Of a DNA stretch of 64,000 nt, positions 9,597 to 18,407 are shown piece by piece. The stretch's first letter is position 1. Each line of letters starts with the position of its first letter. Origin of the DNA: Propionicimonas sp. (GTDB taxonomy: Bacteria; Actinomycetota; Actinomycetes; Propionibacteriales; Propionibacteriaceae); NCBI GenBank assembly GCA_013791955.1, contig VMSW01000007.1:372001-436000 (forward strand), written 5' to 3'. The position numbers and the translations under genes are program-made. Under the pieces are notes generated by a model that saw only the letters and a list, made by a program, of their open reading frames with translations, ran no database searches and was not told the origin of the DNA.

Positions 9597-11003
9597 ATGG
9601 ACGGCGTGGAACCGGGCGGAATGCCGTCGCGCCGCGGCCTGGTGATCGGCCTGATGCTTTGCGTGGTCGCCATTGCTTTCGAAGCGATCGCAGTGGTCAC
9701 CGCGATGCCAGCTGCGGCCGCTGACCTCGGCGATCTCGACCTTTACGCCTGGGCTTTCACCGCGTTCATGATCGCTCAAACCTTCGCCATCGTTGCCGCC
9801 GGTCAGGCCAGCGACAAGTTCGGCCCAAAGCTCCCACTGGTGATCGGCTTCGTGGTGTTCGCCCTTGGTCTAGTGCTGGCTGGCCTGGCGCCAACAATGC
9901 AGGTGCTGGTCGCGGGGCGCTTCGTCCAGGGCCTTGGCGGCGGCACGATGAACCTGGCCGTGATGGTGCTGATCGGGCGGCTGTTCGACCCCAAAGAGCG
10001 GGCGGTGATGATGACCTGGCTCTCGATCGCCTGGATGGCGCCAGCGCTGTTCGGCCCGCTGGTAGCAGCCTGGCTGAGCACCACCTGGAGCTGGCATTGG
10101 GTCTTCTTTTCGGTGCTGCCGCTGATGGCCATCGGTGGGGCGCTGATTCTGCCGCCATTGGCCCGCACCGAACTGGGGCCAACCGAACCGGTGCCAGCTG
10201 GTCCGGGCGCCCGAACTGAGACGCGGGGTAGCCGCATGCTGATCGCGGCCGCCCTGGTGGCTGCGGGCACTGTCGCGCTGCAGGTGGCCGGTCAGCGTTT
10301 CGAGCTGTGGTCGCTGCTTTGGCTGGTGGCCGGTCTAGGGGTGCTCGGTTACGCGTTGCCCGTCCTGTTGCCACCCGGCTATCGGCCCGCCGGTCCGGGC
10401 CTGGCCGCCACGGTGAACGTGCGCCTGCTGGCCACCGGTGCTTTCTTCGGCGCGGAGACCTTCTTGCCGCTGACACTGATCAACGCTGAGCATTTCGATC
10501 TGGCTGGGGCTGGGTTGGTGCTGACGGTCGGTTCGGCGGGCTGGACGTTCGGCGCCTGGCTGCAGTCGCGTCGCTGGTTGCGGCTGCGCCGCGATCAGAT
10601 TGTGGTGGCCGGAGTGGCGGGCGAAGCGGTCGGGCTGGTGATGATTGCGATCGCGGCCTGGCTGCCCGGCCAACTTTCGTGGCTGATGATCGCCGGTTGG
10701 GCGGTCGGCGGGCTCGGCATGGGGTTGCACATGGCCTCGACCTCGCTGGTAGTGATGGAGCTGTCCGCTGAGGCCGAACTCGGCCGCAACACCTCATCGC
10801 TTCAGGTCAGCGAGGCGCTGGGCAACTCAGTGGCGGCCGGCATCGCTGGCACCATCTTCGCGGCCTTCCTGACCAGCCAGTCGCTGGCCTTCGGCTGGTT
10901 GTTCGTGGCCATGGCGATGCTGACGATGCTGGGCTTGGCGTCCTCGTTGCGGATAGGCCCGGTGGTCAATCACAGTCTTGATAACATCTCGACATCGAGA
11001 TAG
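9597..11003 (+). CDS. MFS drug-efflux transporter (DHA2-like)
   Basis: This 468-aa integral membrane protein has a 12-14 TM major-facilitator layout. Motif A-like GQASDKFGPKLPLV follows TM2, and the segment VLVAGRFVQGLGGGTMNL contains the motif B/C-like region. The predicted role is proton-driven export of drugs or metabolites. The ATG at 9597 has GGAGG upstream. A MarR regulator follows 11 nt downstream, and an operator-like palindrome lies inside the last MFS codons, so pump and regulator are probably co-controlled. Confidence 0.88.
   Translation: MDGVEPGGMPSRRGLVIGLMLCVVAIAFEAIAVVTAMPAAAADLGDLDLYAWAFTAFMIAQTFAIVAAGQASDKFGPKLPLVIGFVVFALGLVLAGLAPTMQVLVAGRFVQGLGGGTMNLAVMVLIGRLFDPKERAVMMTWLSIAWMAPALFGPLVAAWLSTTWSWHWVFFSVLPLMAIGGALILPPLARTELGPTEPVPAGPGARTETRGSRMLIAAALVAAGTVALQVAGQRFELWSLLWLVAGLGVLGYALPVLLPPGYRPAGPGLAATVNVRLLATGAFFGAETFLPLTLINAEHFDLAGAGLVLTVGSAGWTFGAWLQSRRWLRLRRDQIVVAGVAGEAVGLVMIAIAAWLPGQLSWLMIAGWAVGGLGMGLHMASTSLVVMELSAEAELGRNTSSLQVSEALGNSVAAGIAGTIFAAFLTSQSLAFGWLFVAMAMLTMLGLASSLRIGPVVNHSLDNISTSR
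10986..11001 (+). promoter_or_regulatory. Palindromic MarR operator candidate
   Basis: ATCTCGA-CA-TCGAGAT is a perfect 7+7 inverted repeat that ends 13 nt before the marR ATG. It lies in the final codons of the MFS gene. Its size and position fit autoregulation by the MarR protein. Confidence 0.6.
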
Positions 11004-11014
11004 CTGGGGGTGGC

Positions 11015-11503
11015 ATGGACGAGGTCGATCGCATCCTCGCCTCCTGGGCCAAAGAACTCCCCGAGCTGGATACGTCCCCGCTGGCCAGCCTTTCGCGAAT
11101 CAGCCGGCTTTCCCGACACCTCGACCGAGCCCGCAGCGAGGCGTTCGCCGCCGCCGAGCTCGAACCCTGGGAGTTCGACGTGCTGGCCGCGCTGCGCCGC
11201 CAAGGTCCGCCCTATGAGCTGTCTCCGGGTGAGCTGATTCACGAGACCCTTTCGACTTCGGGCACCATGACCAACCGGGTCGATCGGTTGCAGGCTCGCG
11301 GCTTGGTGCAACGCAGACCCAACTCGGCCGATCGCCGCAGCGTGCTGGTGCGCCTCACCGAGGACGGCCGGTCGCGGGTGCAGTCGGCGATGACCGAACT
11401 GCTCGGATTTGAACGCAGAGTCTTGGCGCCAATCGCCCCTGCCCAGCGCGACCAGTTGGCCGATCTACTACGCACCTTGCTGGCGCCGTTCGAACGTTCC
11501 TGA
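11015..11503 (+). CDS. MarR family transcriptional regulator
   Basis: This 162-aa winged-helix dimeric DNA-binding protein shows the MarR core. The recognition region is LIHETLSTSGTMTNRVDRLQARGLVQRRPNSADRRSVLVRLTEDG (residues about 70-115), including the conserved wing DRRSVLVRLT. It is downstream of and probably co-transcribed with the MFS exporter, which it likely represses until ligand binding. The ATG at 11015 (MDEVDRIL) follows GGGGGTGG. Confidence 0.9.
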   Translation: MDEVDRILASWAKELPELDTSPLASLSRISRLSRHLDRARSEAFAAAELEPWEFDVLAALRRQGPPYELSPGELIHETLSTSGTMTNRVDRLQARGLVQRRPNSADRRSVLVRLTEDGRSRVQSAMTELLGFERRVLAPIAPAQRDQLADLLRTLLAPFERS

Positions 11504-11555
11504 GGTGGGCCTATATCGTTAGGCCTGCTCCGCCGCCGACTCACGAAAGCCCCCC

Positions 11556-13721
11556 ATGGCCCTCTCGAATCCCTTTCTGGCCGAACTGGCCGACGCCTTC
11601 GGGATCGCCACCGAATTTTGGGACTGGAAGGGCCGCCTCACCGAGGTCACCGACGAGACCGTAATCGCGATCCTGGCCGGCATGGACGTGGATGCTGCCG
11701 ACCCGCATAAAGCTGCCGAAGCCCTGGCTGCGGTGCGCGAACGTCCCTGGACCCGAGTACTGCCGCCGTGCGTGGTTACCGAGCAGGGCACGGCTCGCCG
11801 AGTACTGGTGCATGTACCCCACGGCGATTGGGTCCGGCTGGCCGTCCGGTTTGAAGAGGGCGGCTGGGTGGATGTGGCCCAAGTCAGTCACGACGCCGAA
11901 CCGCGAACCGTTGAGGGCCGCCTGATCGGTGAGGCCGCCTTCGAACTGCCCACCGATCTGCCGTTGGGCTATCACCGTCTGCAGGCCACCACCGAGGCGG
12001 GCAAGAGCGAATCGATGCTGGTGGTCAGCCCGGCCTTTCTCGGCTTCCCCGAATCGCTGGGAGACAAGCGCACCTGGGGCTACTCGGTTCAGTTGTACAG
12101 CATCACCTCGGCCGAGTCGTGGGGGCTGGGTGATCTCTCCGACCTGTCCGATCTGGCCGTCTGGTCGGCCACCCAGCAGTACGCCGGCTTCGTGCTGGTG
12201 AACCCCCTGCACGCCGCCGAGCCGACGCCGCCGCTGGAGGCGTCGCCCTATTTGCCGATGTCGCGGCGGTTCGTCAATCCGATCTACCTGCGCCCCGAAG
12301 CGGTGCCCGAGTACGCCGAGTTGGACGATGCCGCTCGCAGCGAGATCTGGGCGCTGAAGCTGCAACTGATCGGTGACCTGGCCCATCACGAGCTGATCGA
12401 CCGGGAGCCGATCTGGCAAACCAAGATCGCCGCGCTGCGGATCATCTTCGATGCGGGCATGCGCCCGGCCCGCCGGATGGCGTTCAACGACTTCCTCCGC
12501 CGCGAGGGACGTGGGCTGACCCAGTTCGCCACCTGGTGCGCCCTGGTGACGAGCCACGGCTTGGACTTCCGGCAGTGGCCAGTTGAGCTGCGCCGGCCGT
12601 CCTCACCAGAGGTGGCCGAGTTCGCGGCCGCGAACAATGCCGACATCGTGTTTTTCGCCTGGCTGCAATTCCAGGCCACCGAGCAGCTGCGCGCAGCCCA
12701 ATCGGCGGCTCACAACTCCGGCATGCGGATCGGGATCATGAACGATCTGGCGGTCGGGGTGAGTGCCCGCAGTTCGGAGGCGTGGACCTACAGCAACCTG
12801 TTTGCTGAAGGGGTCAGCGTCGGGGCGCCGCCGGACCACTTCAACCAGACCGGCCAAGACTGGGGCCAGGCGCCGTGGCGTCCGGATCGTCTGGACGATC
12901 TGTCCTATGCGCCGTTCCGGCAGATGGTGGCTGGGGTGTTGCGCCACTCCGGTGGCCTGCGGGTAGATCACGTGATGGGGCTGTTCCGGCTGTGGTGGGT
13001 GCCGGTTGGTATGCCGCCTAGCCAGGGCAGCTACGTCCGCTATAACCATGAGGCGATGGTCGGCATCCTGGCCTTGGAGGCTCACCGGGCCAACGCGCTG
13101 GTGGTCGGTGAAGATCTGGGCGTCGTGGAGCCGTGGGTGCGCGACTACCTGCGTCGGCGCGGCATCTTGGGCACCTCCATCGAATGGTTCGAGAAGGACG
13201 AGGGGGGCAATCCGCTGCCCCCGGAGGCCTGGCGGGAGTACTGCTTGGCCTCGGTCACCACCCACGACCTGCCGCCGACGGCCGGCTACCTGGCCAGTGA
13301 ACACGTTCGTCTGCAGCATTCCCTCGGCCTGCTCACCGAATCGCTGGATACCGAACTCAACCTGGCCAGAGCCGAGCGGTCTTCGGTGATCGCCGCGCTG
13401 CGCGACCGGGGTCTGCTCGCTACCGAAAGTGACGAGGTGGAGGAGATCGTGTTGGCCATGCACCGGTTCCTGGTGGCCACCCCTTCGCGAGTGTTGTGCG
13501 CGGCCCTGACCGACGCGGTGGGGGATCGCCGCACCCAGAATCAGCCGGGCACCTCGACCGAATACCCGAACTGGCGGGTGCCGCTTAGTGGGCCGGACGG
13601 TCAGCCGCTGGCCTTGGAAGATCTCTACGTCGATGAGCGCGCTTTCCGGCTGGCTACGGTGATGAACGACTTCGCTGCGCCGTTGCGGCCACCGTCGGTG
13701 ACCACCGAACTGATTGACTGA
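11556..13721 (+). CDS. malQ: 4-alpha-glucanotransferase (amylomaltase)
   Basis: This 721-aa GH77 enzyme transfers alpha-1,4-glucan segments in maltodextrin and glycogen metabolism in the cytosol. Catalytic motifs are LRVDHVMGLFR (nucleophile Asp), VVGEDLGVVEP (acid/base Glu) and TTHDLPPTAGY (third Asp). The N-terminal ~150 residues form the extra domain typical of actinobacterial MalQ. It fits functionally with the beta-amylase and alpha-glucoside transporter elsewhere in the window. Confidence 0.95.
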   Translation: MALSNPFLAELADAFGIATEFWDWKGRLTEVTDETVIAILAGMDVDAADPHKAAEALAAVRERPWTRVLPPCVVTEQGTARRVLVHVPHGDWVRLAVRFEEGGWVDVAQVSHDAEPRTVEGRLIGEAAFELPTDLPLGYHRLQATTEAGKSESMLVVSPAFLGFPESLGDKRTWGYSVQLYSITSAESWGLGDLSDLSDLAVWSATQQYAGFVLVNPLHAAEPTPPLEASPYLPMSRRFVNPIYLRPEAVPEYAELDDAARSEIWALKLQLIGDLAHHELIDREPIWQTKIAALRIIFDAGMRPARRMAFNDFLRREGRGLTQFATWCALVTSHGLDFRQWPVELRRPSSPEVAEFAAANNADIVFFAWLQFQATEQLRAAQSAAHNSGMRIGIMNDLAVGVSARSSEAWTYSNLFAEGVSVGAPPDHFNQTGQDWGQAPWRPDRLDDLSYAPFRQMVAGVLRHSGGLRVDHVMGLFRLWWVPVGMPPSQGSYVRYNHEAMVGILALEAHRANALVVGEDLGVVEPWVRDYLRRRGILGTSIEWFEKDEGGNPLPPEAWREYCLASVTTHDLPPTAGYLASEHVRLQHSLGLLTESLDTELNLARAERSSVIAALRDRGLLATESDEVEEIVLAMHRFLVATPSRVLCAALTDAVGDRRTQNQPGTSTEYPNWRVPLSGPDGQPLALEDLYVDERAFRLATVMNDFAAPLRPPSVTTELID

Positions 13722-13757
13722 GGCGCACGCCTGCGTCCACGAATCGAAGGGGGAGCA

Positions 13758-15233
13758 GTGAGTAGCACGAATTGGTCGTTGTTCGCGCTGGTGCTGCACC
13801 TGATCGTGGCCCTGGTTGCCTCGGTTCTGATCGCGGCTAATCGGCGGCCTACCAGCGCCATCGCGTGGATTTTGGCGATCACCTTCCTGCCGGTGATCGG
13901 CGCGGTCGTCTTCCTCTTCATCGGCGTCGGCAAGTTGCCGCACCACCGCCGCGTCCGGCAAATGGAGGTCAGCGAGCTGATCCTGAGCAACTCAGAGACG
14001 ATCGCTCAGCGGGTGAGTCCGCAGAGCCCTGACTGGTTGGCCTCGGCGGTTCGGCTCAATCTGAATCTTGGCGCCCTGCCGATGGTTACCGGCAGTTCAG
14101 CCCAGCTGATCGAGGACTATGAGGGCAGCTTTGCCGCGATGGCCGCCGACATCGATGCGGCCACCGAGTACGTCCGGGTCGAGTTCTACCTGTTGGTGCT
14201 CGACGACACCACCAAGCCGGTGTTCGACGCCTTGACCAGAGCGCACCAGCGTGGGGTGAAGGTGCATGTGCTGTTCGACTACCTGACTTGCCACAACTAC
14301 CCGCGGCAGCGCCAGACTCAGCAGGCGCTGGCGAAGATGGGCGTCCAGTGGCGGCCGATGCTGCCGCTGCGGCCGTGGCTCGGGCAGTGGCAGCGTCCCG
14401 ATATGCGCAACCACCGCAAGGTGGTGATTGTCGATGGACGGGTGGGTTACTGCGGCTCACAGAACCTGATCGACTCCAGCTATTTGCGGCGGAAGAACCG
14501 TCGGCGCGGGCTGCATTGGACCGAACTGATGATCCGCCTTGAAGGCCCAGCGGTCGCCGAGCTCGATGCGGTGTTCGTCACCGACTGGTTCAGCGAAACT
14601 GATGAGTTGCTGCCGGTGGATTTGCGGTCCTGGCCTGAGCCAAGCCCCGCCGCAGTCGGGGCCGCCGACGAGGCGGCGATACCTGTTGACGTCCAGGTGG
14701 TGCCCAGTGGGCCCACCTTCGACAACGACAACAACTTGAAGCTCTTCGTGCTGATGATGCAGAACGCCCGGCAGCGGATCAGCGTCACCAGCCCCTATTT
14801 CGTGCCCGATGACTCGACGCTGACCGCCCTGGTAACCGCGGCTTCCCGAGGGGTGGAGGTAGAGCTCTTCGTCTCCGCGATCGGCGATCAAAGCCTGGTG
14901 CACCATGCTCAGCGCTCCTACTACGAAGAGCTGCTGCGAGCTGGGGTGGCGGTCTACCTGTATCGCGCCCCGACGGTGCTGCACTCCAAGCACTTCACCA
15001 TTGACGATGAAGTCGCGGTGGTCGGCACCAGCAATATGGACATCCGCTCGTTCAGCCTGAATATGGAGGTCTCGGTGCTGTTGCGGGGCCGGGAGTTCAA
15101 TGCCGAGTTGCGCAAGGTTGAAGACCACTACCGAGCAAACAGTGTCCGGCTTGGGCTGGACGAGTGGCTGCGGCGGCCCCTGCGGGACAAGGTCCTGGAC
15201 AACCTGGCCCGGCTCACCTCAGCGTTGATGTAG
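13758..15233 (+). CDS. cls: Cardiolipin synthase
   Basis: This 491-aa membrane enzyme of the phospholipase D superfamily condenses phosphatidyl groups to cardiolipin. Two N-terminal TM segments (about 5-27 and 35-55) precede two HKD motifs, RNHRKVVIVDGRVGYCGSQN and LHSKHFTIDDEVAVVGTSNMD. The GTG start at 13758 has GGGGGAG upstream. Full family length is present. Confidence 0.93.
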   Translation: MSSTNWSLFALVLHLIVALVASVLIAANRRPTSAIAWILAITFLPVIGAVVFLFIGVGKLPHHRRVRQMEVSELILSNSETIAQRVSPQSPDWLASAVRLNLNLGALPMVTGSSAQLIEDYEGSFAAMAADIDAATEYVRVEFYLLVLDDTTKPVFDALTRAHQRGVKVHVLFDYLTCHNYPRQRQTQQALAKMGVQWRPMLPLRPWLGQWQRPDMRNHRKVVIVDGRVGYCGSQNLIDSSYLRRKNRRRGLHWTELMIRLEGPAVAELDAVFVTDWFSETDELLPVDLRSWPEPSPAAVGAADEAAIPVDVQVVPSGPTFDNDNNLKLFVLMMQNARQRISVTSPYFVPDDSTLTALVTAASRGVEVELFVSAIGDQSLVHHAQRSYYEELLRAGVAVYLYRAPTVLHSKHFTIDDEVAVVGTSNMDIRSFSLNMEVSVLLRGREFNAELRKVEDHYRANSVRLGLDEWLRRPLRDKVLDNLARLTSALM

Positions 15234-15268
15234 CTCAGGCCCAGCCAAGCCGACGGTGGACGCCGGGC

Positions 15269-15823
15269 TCAGCGGCGAACCTTCACGCCGGCAGCTTTGA
15301 GTTCAGCGAAGGTGGTCGGCAGGCGATCCGGGGCTACCGCAGCGGTGTATTCAGTCAGCACGCGGGTCTGCAGGCCAGCCTCGGCGGCATCAATGGCGGT
15401 GGCCTTCACGCAGTAGTCGGTGGCGATGCCGACCACGTCCACCCTGGTGACTTCGTGGTCGGCGAGCCACACGTCCAGACCTTCGCCATCGCAGGAGCCT
15501 TCGAAGCCGGAGTAGGCCGCGGCGTATTCGCCCTTGTCGAAGACGGCTTCGAATTGCTCGGCGCGCAGCGGCTGGTGCAACTCCGCGCCGGGACTGCCAG
15601 CCACGCAATGGGTTGGCCAGGTGTCGAGGTAGTCCGGAACGGCTGCGAAGTGGGCGCCCGGATCGATATGACGGTCGCGGGTGGCGACCACGTGGTCATA
15701 GCCGTGAGCTGAGGAGAGCAGGGCGGCGATATCGGCGGCCACCTTCGCCCCACCAGACACTGCCAGTGAGCCGCCTTCGCAGAAGTCGTTCTGCACGTCC
15801 ACCACGATCAGCGCGGTAGCCAT
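15269..15823 (-). CDS. pncA: Nicotinamidase (isochorismatase family)
   Basis: This 184-aa enzyme converts nicotinamide to nicotinic acid in NAD salvage. The catalytic triad is visible: Asp in LIVVDVQNDF, Lys in FDKGEYA, and Cys in VGIATDYCVKATAIDA. The frame extends upstream, but the ATG at 15823 (MATALIVVDVQ) is the family start. It stops just before pncB on the same strand, whose product uses nicotinic acid, so they form a salvage operon. Confidence 0.93.
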   Translation of the reverse strand: MATALIVVDVQNDFCEGGSLAVSGGAKVAADIAALLSSAHGYDHVVATRDRHIDPGAHFAAVPDYLDTWPTHCVAGSPGAELHQPLRAEQFEAVFDKGEYAAAYSGFEGSCDGEGLDVWLADHEVTRVDVVGIATDYCVKATAIDAAEAGLQTRVLTEYTAAVAPDRLPTTFAELKAAGVKVRR

Positions 15824-15824
15824 C

Positions 15825-17195
15825 TCACTGCTTCCCGGCGTAGGGGTTGGCGGTGGGATCGCCCACATCGTCCAGCAGCACGGTGGGGATGGCCGGCTCG
15901 CCCTTGCTCATCTTCAGCGCGGACTGGGGCAGTTCGGCTCGGGCGCGGAGGTGGCGCGCGCGGGCATCTTCCAACGGCTCGCGGGCGACCACTTTGCCCT
16001 TGCGCATCAACTCGACCAGCAGTGAGCGGTCATTGCCATCGTTGGCCGGTGCAGCGCCGATGCCGATCACCTCAGCCTCGGCTCGGCCCTTGGCGTTGAG
16101 CCGACGCAACGCGAACTTGCGGCCACCCACCGAGACCTTGTCGACACTCTTCTTGGCCACCGGCACCAACTCCGCCTTCTTGCCTTCGCTGTCGGCGCGG
16201 GCCACCAGTTTGTAGACAAACCCGCAGGTGGGGGCTCCGGACCCGGTGACCAGCGAGGTACCGACGCCGTAGCCGTCCACGGGTGCGCTACGCAGGGCGG
16301 CAATCTGATGCTCGTCCAGATCCGAAGTGACGATGATCCGGGTCTCGGTGGCGCCGAGCGAATCCAGCAGCTTGCGGACATCAGCCGCCTGCTCAGCCAG
16401 ATCCCCGGAGTCCAGGCGAATGGCGCCGAGCTTGCCCTTGCTTAGCCGGACGCCGGTGCGCACCGCTTCTTCGATGTCGTAGGTGTCGACCAACAGTGTG
16501 GTCGATTTGCCCAGGGTCTTGAGTTGAGCTTTGAAAGCTTCCTCCTCGCTGTCGTGCAGCAGGGTGAAGGAGTGGGCGGCGGTGCCAGCGGTCGGCACCC
16601 CAAAGCTGCGACCCGCCTCCAGATTCGAGGTGGCCTGGAAACCGGCGATATAGGCCGCCCGGGCTGCGGCGACGGCGGCGTACTCATTGGTGCGGCGCGA
16701 GCCCATCTCGATGCACGGCCGCTCGCCAGCCATCGCGGTCATCCGGGAGGCCGCCGAGGCGACCGCGGAGTCGTAGTTGTAGATGCTCAGCAGCAGGGTC
16801 TCCAGAATCGAGGTCTCGGCGAAGGTGCCTTCGACGATCAGCAGCGGGGAACCGGGGAAGTAGACCTCGCCTTCTGGGTAGCCCCACACATTGCCCTTGA
16901 ACTTGTACCGGCTGAGCCAATCGGCCAGGTCGGTGTCGATGACGTTCTCCTCCAACAGGAAGTTGAGCGCCGACTCGTCGAACCGGAAGGCCTTGATCGC
17001 TTCCAGCGCCCGGCCGACGCCGGCCACCACGCCGTAACGGCGGCCTTCGGGTAACCGGCGGGCGAACAACTCGAACACGCTGGCGCGGTTGGCGGTCTTC
17101 GACCGCAGCGCCGCGCGGATCATGGTCAGCTCGTAGTGATCGGTCAGCAGGGCAGTGCTTGGCGGGCTGCCGGGCGGCGCCATCAGGACAGTCAT
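15825..17195 (-). CDS. pncB: Nicotinate phosphoribosyltransferase
   Basis: This 456-aa enzyme makes nicotinate mononucleotide from nicotinic acid and PRPP. Recognisable regions are TDHYELTMIRAAL at the N-terminus, the SRMTAMAGERPCIEMGSRRTNEYAA loop, and LDSGDLAEQAADVRKLLDSLG, which contains phosphate-binding residues. It lies head to head with clpS, as in mycobacteria (the Rv1330c-Rv1331 order), and is co-directional with pncA 1 nt downstream. Confidence 0.94.
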   Translation of the reverse strand: MTVLMAPPGSPPSTALLTDHYELTMIRAALRSKTANRASVFELFARRLPEGRRYGVVAGVGRALEAIKAFRFDESALNFLLEENVIDTDLADWLSRYKFKGNVWGYPEGEVYFPGSPLLIVEGTFAETSILETLLLSIYNYDSAVASAASRMTAMAGERPCIEMGSRRTNEYAAVAAARAAYIAGFQATSNLEAGRSFGVPTAGTAAHSFTLLHDSEEEAFKAQLKTLGKSTTLLVDTYDIEEAVRTGVRLSKGKLGAIRLDSGDLAEQAADVRKLLDSLGATETRIIVTSDLDEHQIAALRSAPVDGYGVGTSLVTGSGAPTCGFVYKLVARADSEGKKAELVPVAKKSVDKVSVGGRKFALRRLNAKGRAEAEVIGIGAAPANDGNDRSLLVELMRKGKVVAREPLEDARARHLRARAELPQSALKMSKGEPAIPTVLLDDVGDPTANPYAGKQ

Positions 17196-17244
17196 GGCCT
17201 CAGCCTAATCAGGGTGGGCCGTTGCGGTCTGTCAGAATGGGGCG

Positions 17245-17547
17245 GTGTCCACACCCAAGGTTCCCGAGCAGCCGTCCGGGGGTACCGCCATCATGTCCCG
17301 TCCGGCCGAAGCTGGTCTGGTCAACTGGGTGACGATCGTCTGGGACGATCCGGTGAACCTGATGAGTTATGTGGCCCACGTCTTCGTCACCTACTTCGGT
17401 TACGCCGAAGAAAAGGCCAGCGAGTTGATGCTCCAGGTGCACAACCAGGGCAAGGCAGTGGTCTCTGCTGGCACCAGGGAGCAGATGGAGATCGACGTGG
17501 ACGCGATGCACAGCTACGGGCTGTGGGCGACGATGGAGGCGGGCTGA
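17245..17547 (+). CDS. clpS: ATP-dependent Clp protease adaptor ClpS
   Basis: This 100-aa adaptor delivers N-degron proteins to ClpAP/ClpCP. The ClpS core [46 protein letters not shown] includes the conserved Asp-Asp and Met/Leu pocket residues. The GTG at 17245 is preceded by CAGAAT (17233-17238) with 6 nt spacing, suggesting a leaderless start; an ATG at 17293 is the alternative. It overlaps the DUF2017 gene by one base (TGATG). Confidence 0.93.
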   Translation: MSTPKVPEQPSGGTAIMSRPAEAGLVNWVTIVWDDPVNLMSYVAHVFVTYFGYAEEKASELMLQVHNQGKAVVSAGTREQMEIDVDAMHSYGLWATMEAG

Positions 17548-18101
17548 TGCGCGACTTCAAGCGGGTCGGGTCAATGATTCGGATGAAGCTGACCGACTAC
17601 GAGACCGCCCTGTTGGAGTCGCTGGTCGATCAGTTCCTTGGCTTGCTGGAAGCCGATGGTGCGCTGTCGACCAGTTCGGATCCCTTCGATCGCTGGCAGG
17701 CCGAGATGGAATCTGACGAGCCGCTGGATCGCAGCGACCCGGTGATCACCAGGCTGTTTCCCGATGCCTACCCCGACGATCCGGTTGCCTCAGTCGAGTT
17801 CCGGCGCCTCACCCAGGCCAAACAACTCGGTGATCGGCAGCGTCAAGCTGAAGCGGTGCTGAGCGCTTTGGCCGACAGCGAAGCTGGCAAGCACCCGGTG
17901 CAGGTGCGGCTGATCGACTTGGACGACTGGCTGAAGACCCTCACCGCGGTCCGGCTGAGCTTGGCGGTGCGGCTGGGGATTCAGACCGCCGATGACACCG
18001 AAGAGTTGGAGAACCTGCCCGAGGACGACCCTCGGGCCTACATCTATCGGGTGTATGAGTGGATCGCCTACGTCACGGAGAACCTGGTCAGCCTGAACTG
18101 A
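17547..18101 (+). CDS. DUF2017 protein (AosR-like)
   Basis: This 184-aa actinobacterial protein follows clpS. Start [34 protein letters not shown]. The C-terminal part has LIDLDDWLKTLTAVRLSLAVRLGI. The mycobacterial homologue in the same position (Rv1332) has been described as the redox-responsive regulator AosR acting with SigH; whether this protein does the same is inference. The frame is open upstream, but the ATG at 17547 overlapping the clpS stop is the likely start. Confidence 0.85.
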   Translation: MRDFKRVGSMIRMKLTDYETALLESLVDQFLGLLEADGALSTSSDPFDRWQAEMESDEPLDRSDPVITRLFPDAYPDDPVASVEFRRLTQAKQLGDRQRQAEAVLSALADSEAGKHPVQVRLIDLDDWLKTLTAVRLSLAVRLGIQTADDTEELENLPEDDPRAYIYRVYEWIAYVTENLVSLN

Positions 18102-18152
18102 GGTTTACGTTACGAATGTGGTACCAATTTCGGGATGCGCTAGCGAGGCTAC

Positions 18153-18171
18153 ATTGGTAAGGCTACCCTTA
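18153..18171 (+). promoter_or_regulatory. IdeR/DtxR-type iron box
   Basis: ATTGGTAAGGCTACCCTTA matches a typical 19-bp IdeR/DtxR box (TAAGGTAAGGCTAACCTTA form) at 15 of 19 positions. It ends 5 nt before the feoA GTG and covers TACCCT, a possible -10, so Fe-loaded repressor would block the promoter directly. Confidence 0.75.
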
Positions 18172-18176
18172 CTGAT

Positions 18177-18407
18177 GTGGGAATAAACTTAGCCAAGGCA
18201 CCGTTACGCGCCCCGCTCACTCTGGTGAACGCTGGCAGTGACGACGCGGTTTCGCGGCGGCTAGCGGCCCTGGGGCTGCGTATCGGTTCGGACTTCTCCC
18301 TGATCTCCAAGACCGCTGGTGGTGGCCGGGTAGCACTGGTGGCTGGCACCCGAATTGCCCTCGGCAGGTCTCTGCTCCAGGAACTGCGGGCCAGGGTGGT
18401 CGACTGA
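18177..18407 (+). CDS. feoA: FeoA ferrous-iron transport accessory protein
   Basis: This 76-aa SH3-like protein is required for FeoB function. The motif VSRRLAALGLRIGSDFSLISKTAGGGRVALVAGTRIALGRSLLQEL is typical FeoA. No Shine-Dalgarno precedes the GTG at 18177; the iron box and a -10-like TACCCT lie immediately upstream, which fits leaderless transcription. It overlaps feoB by one base. Confidence 0.88.
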   Translation: MGINLAKAPLRAPLTLVNAGSDDAVSRRLAALGLRIGSDFSLISKTAGGGRVALVAGTRIALGRSLLQELRARVVD

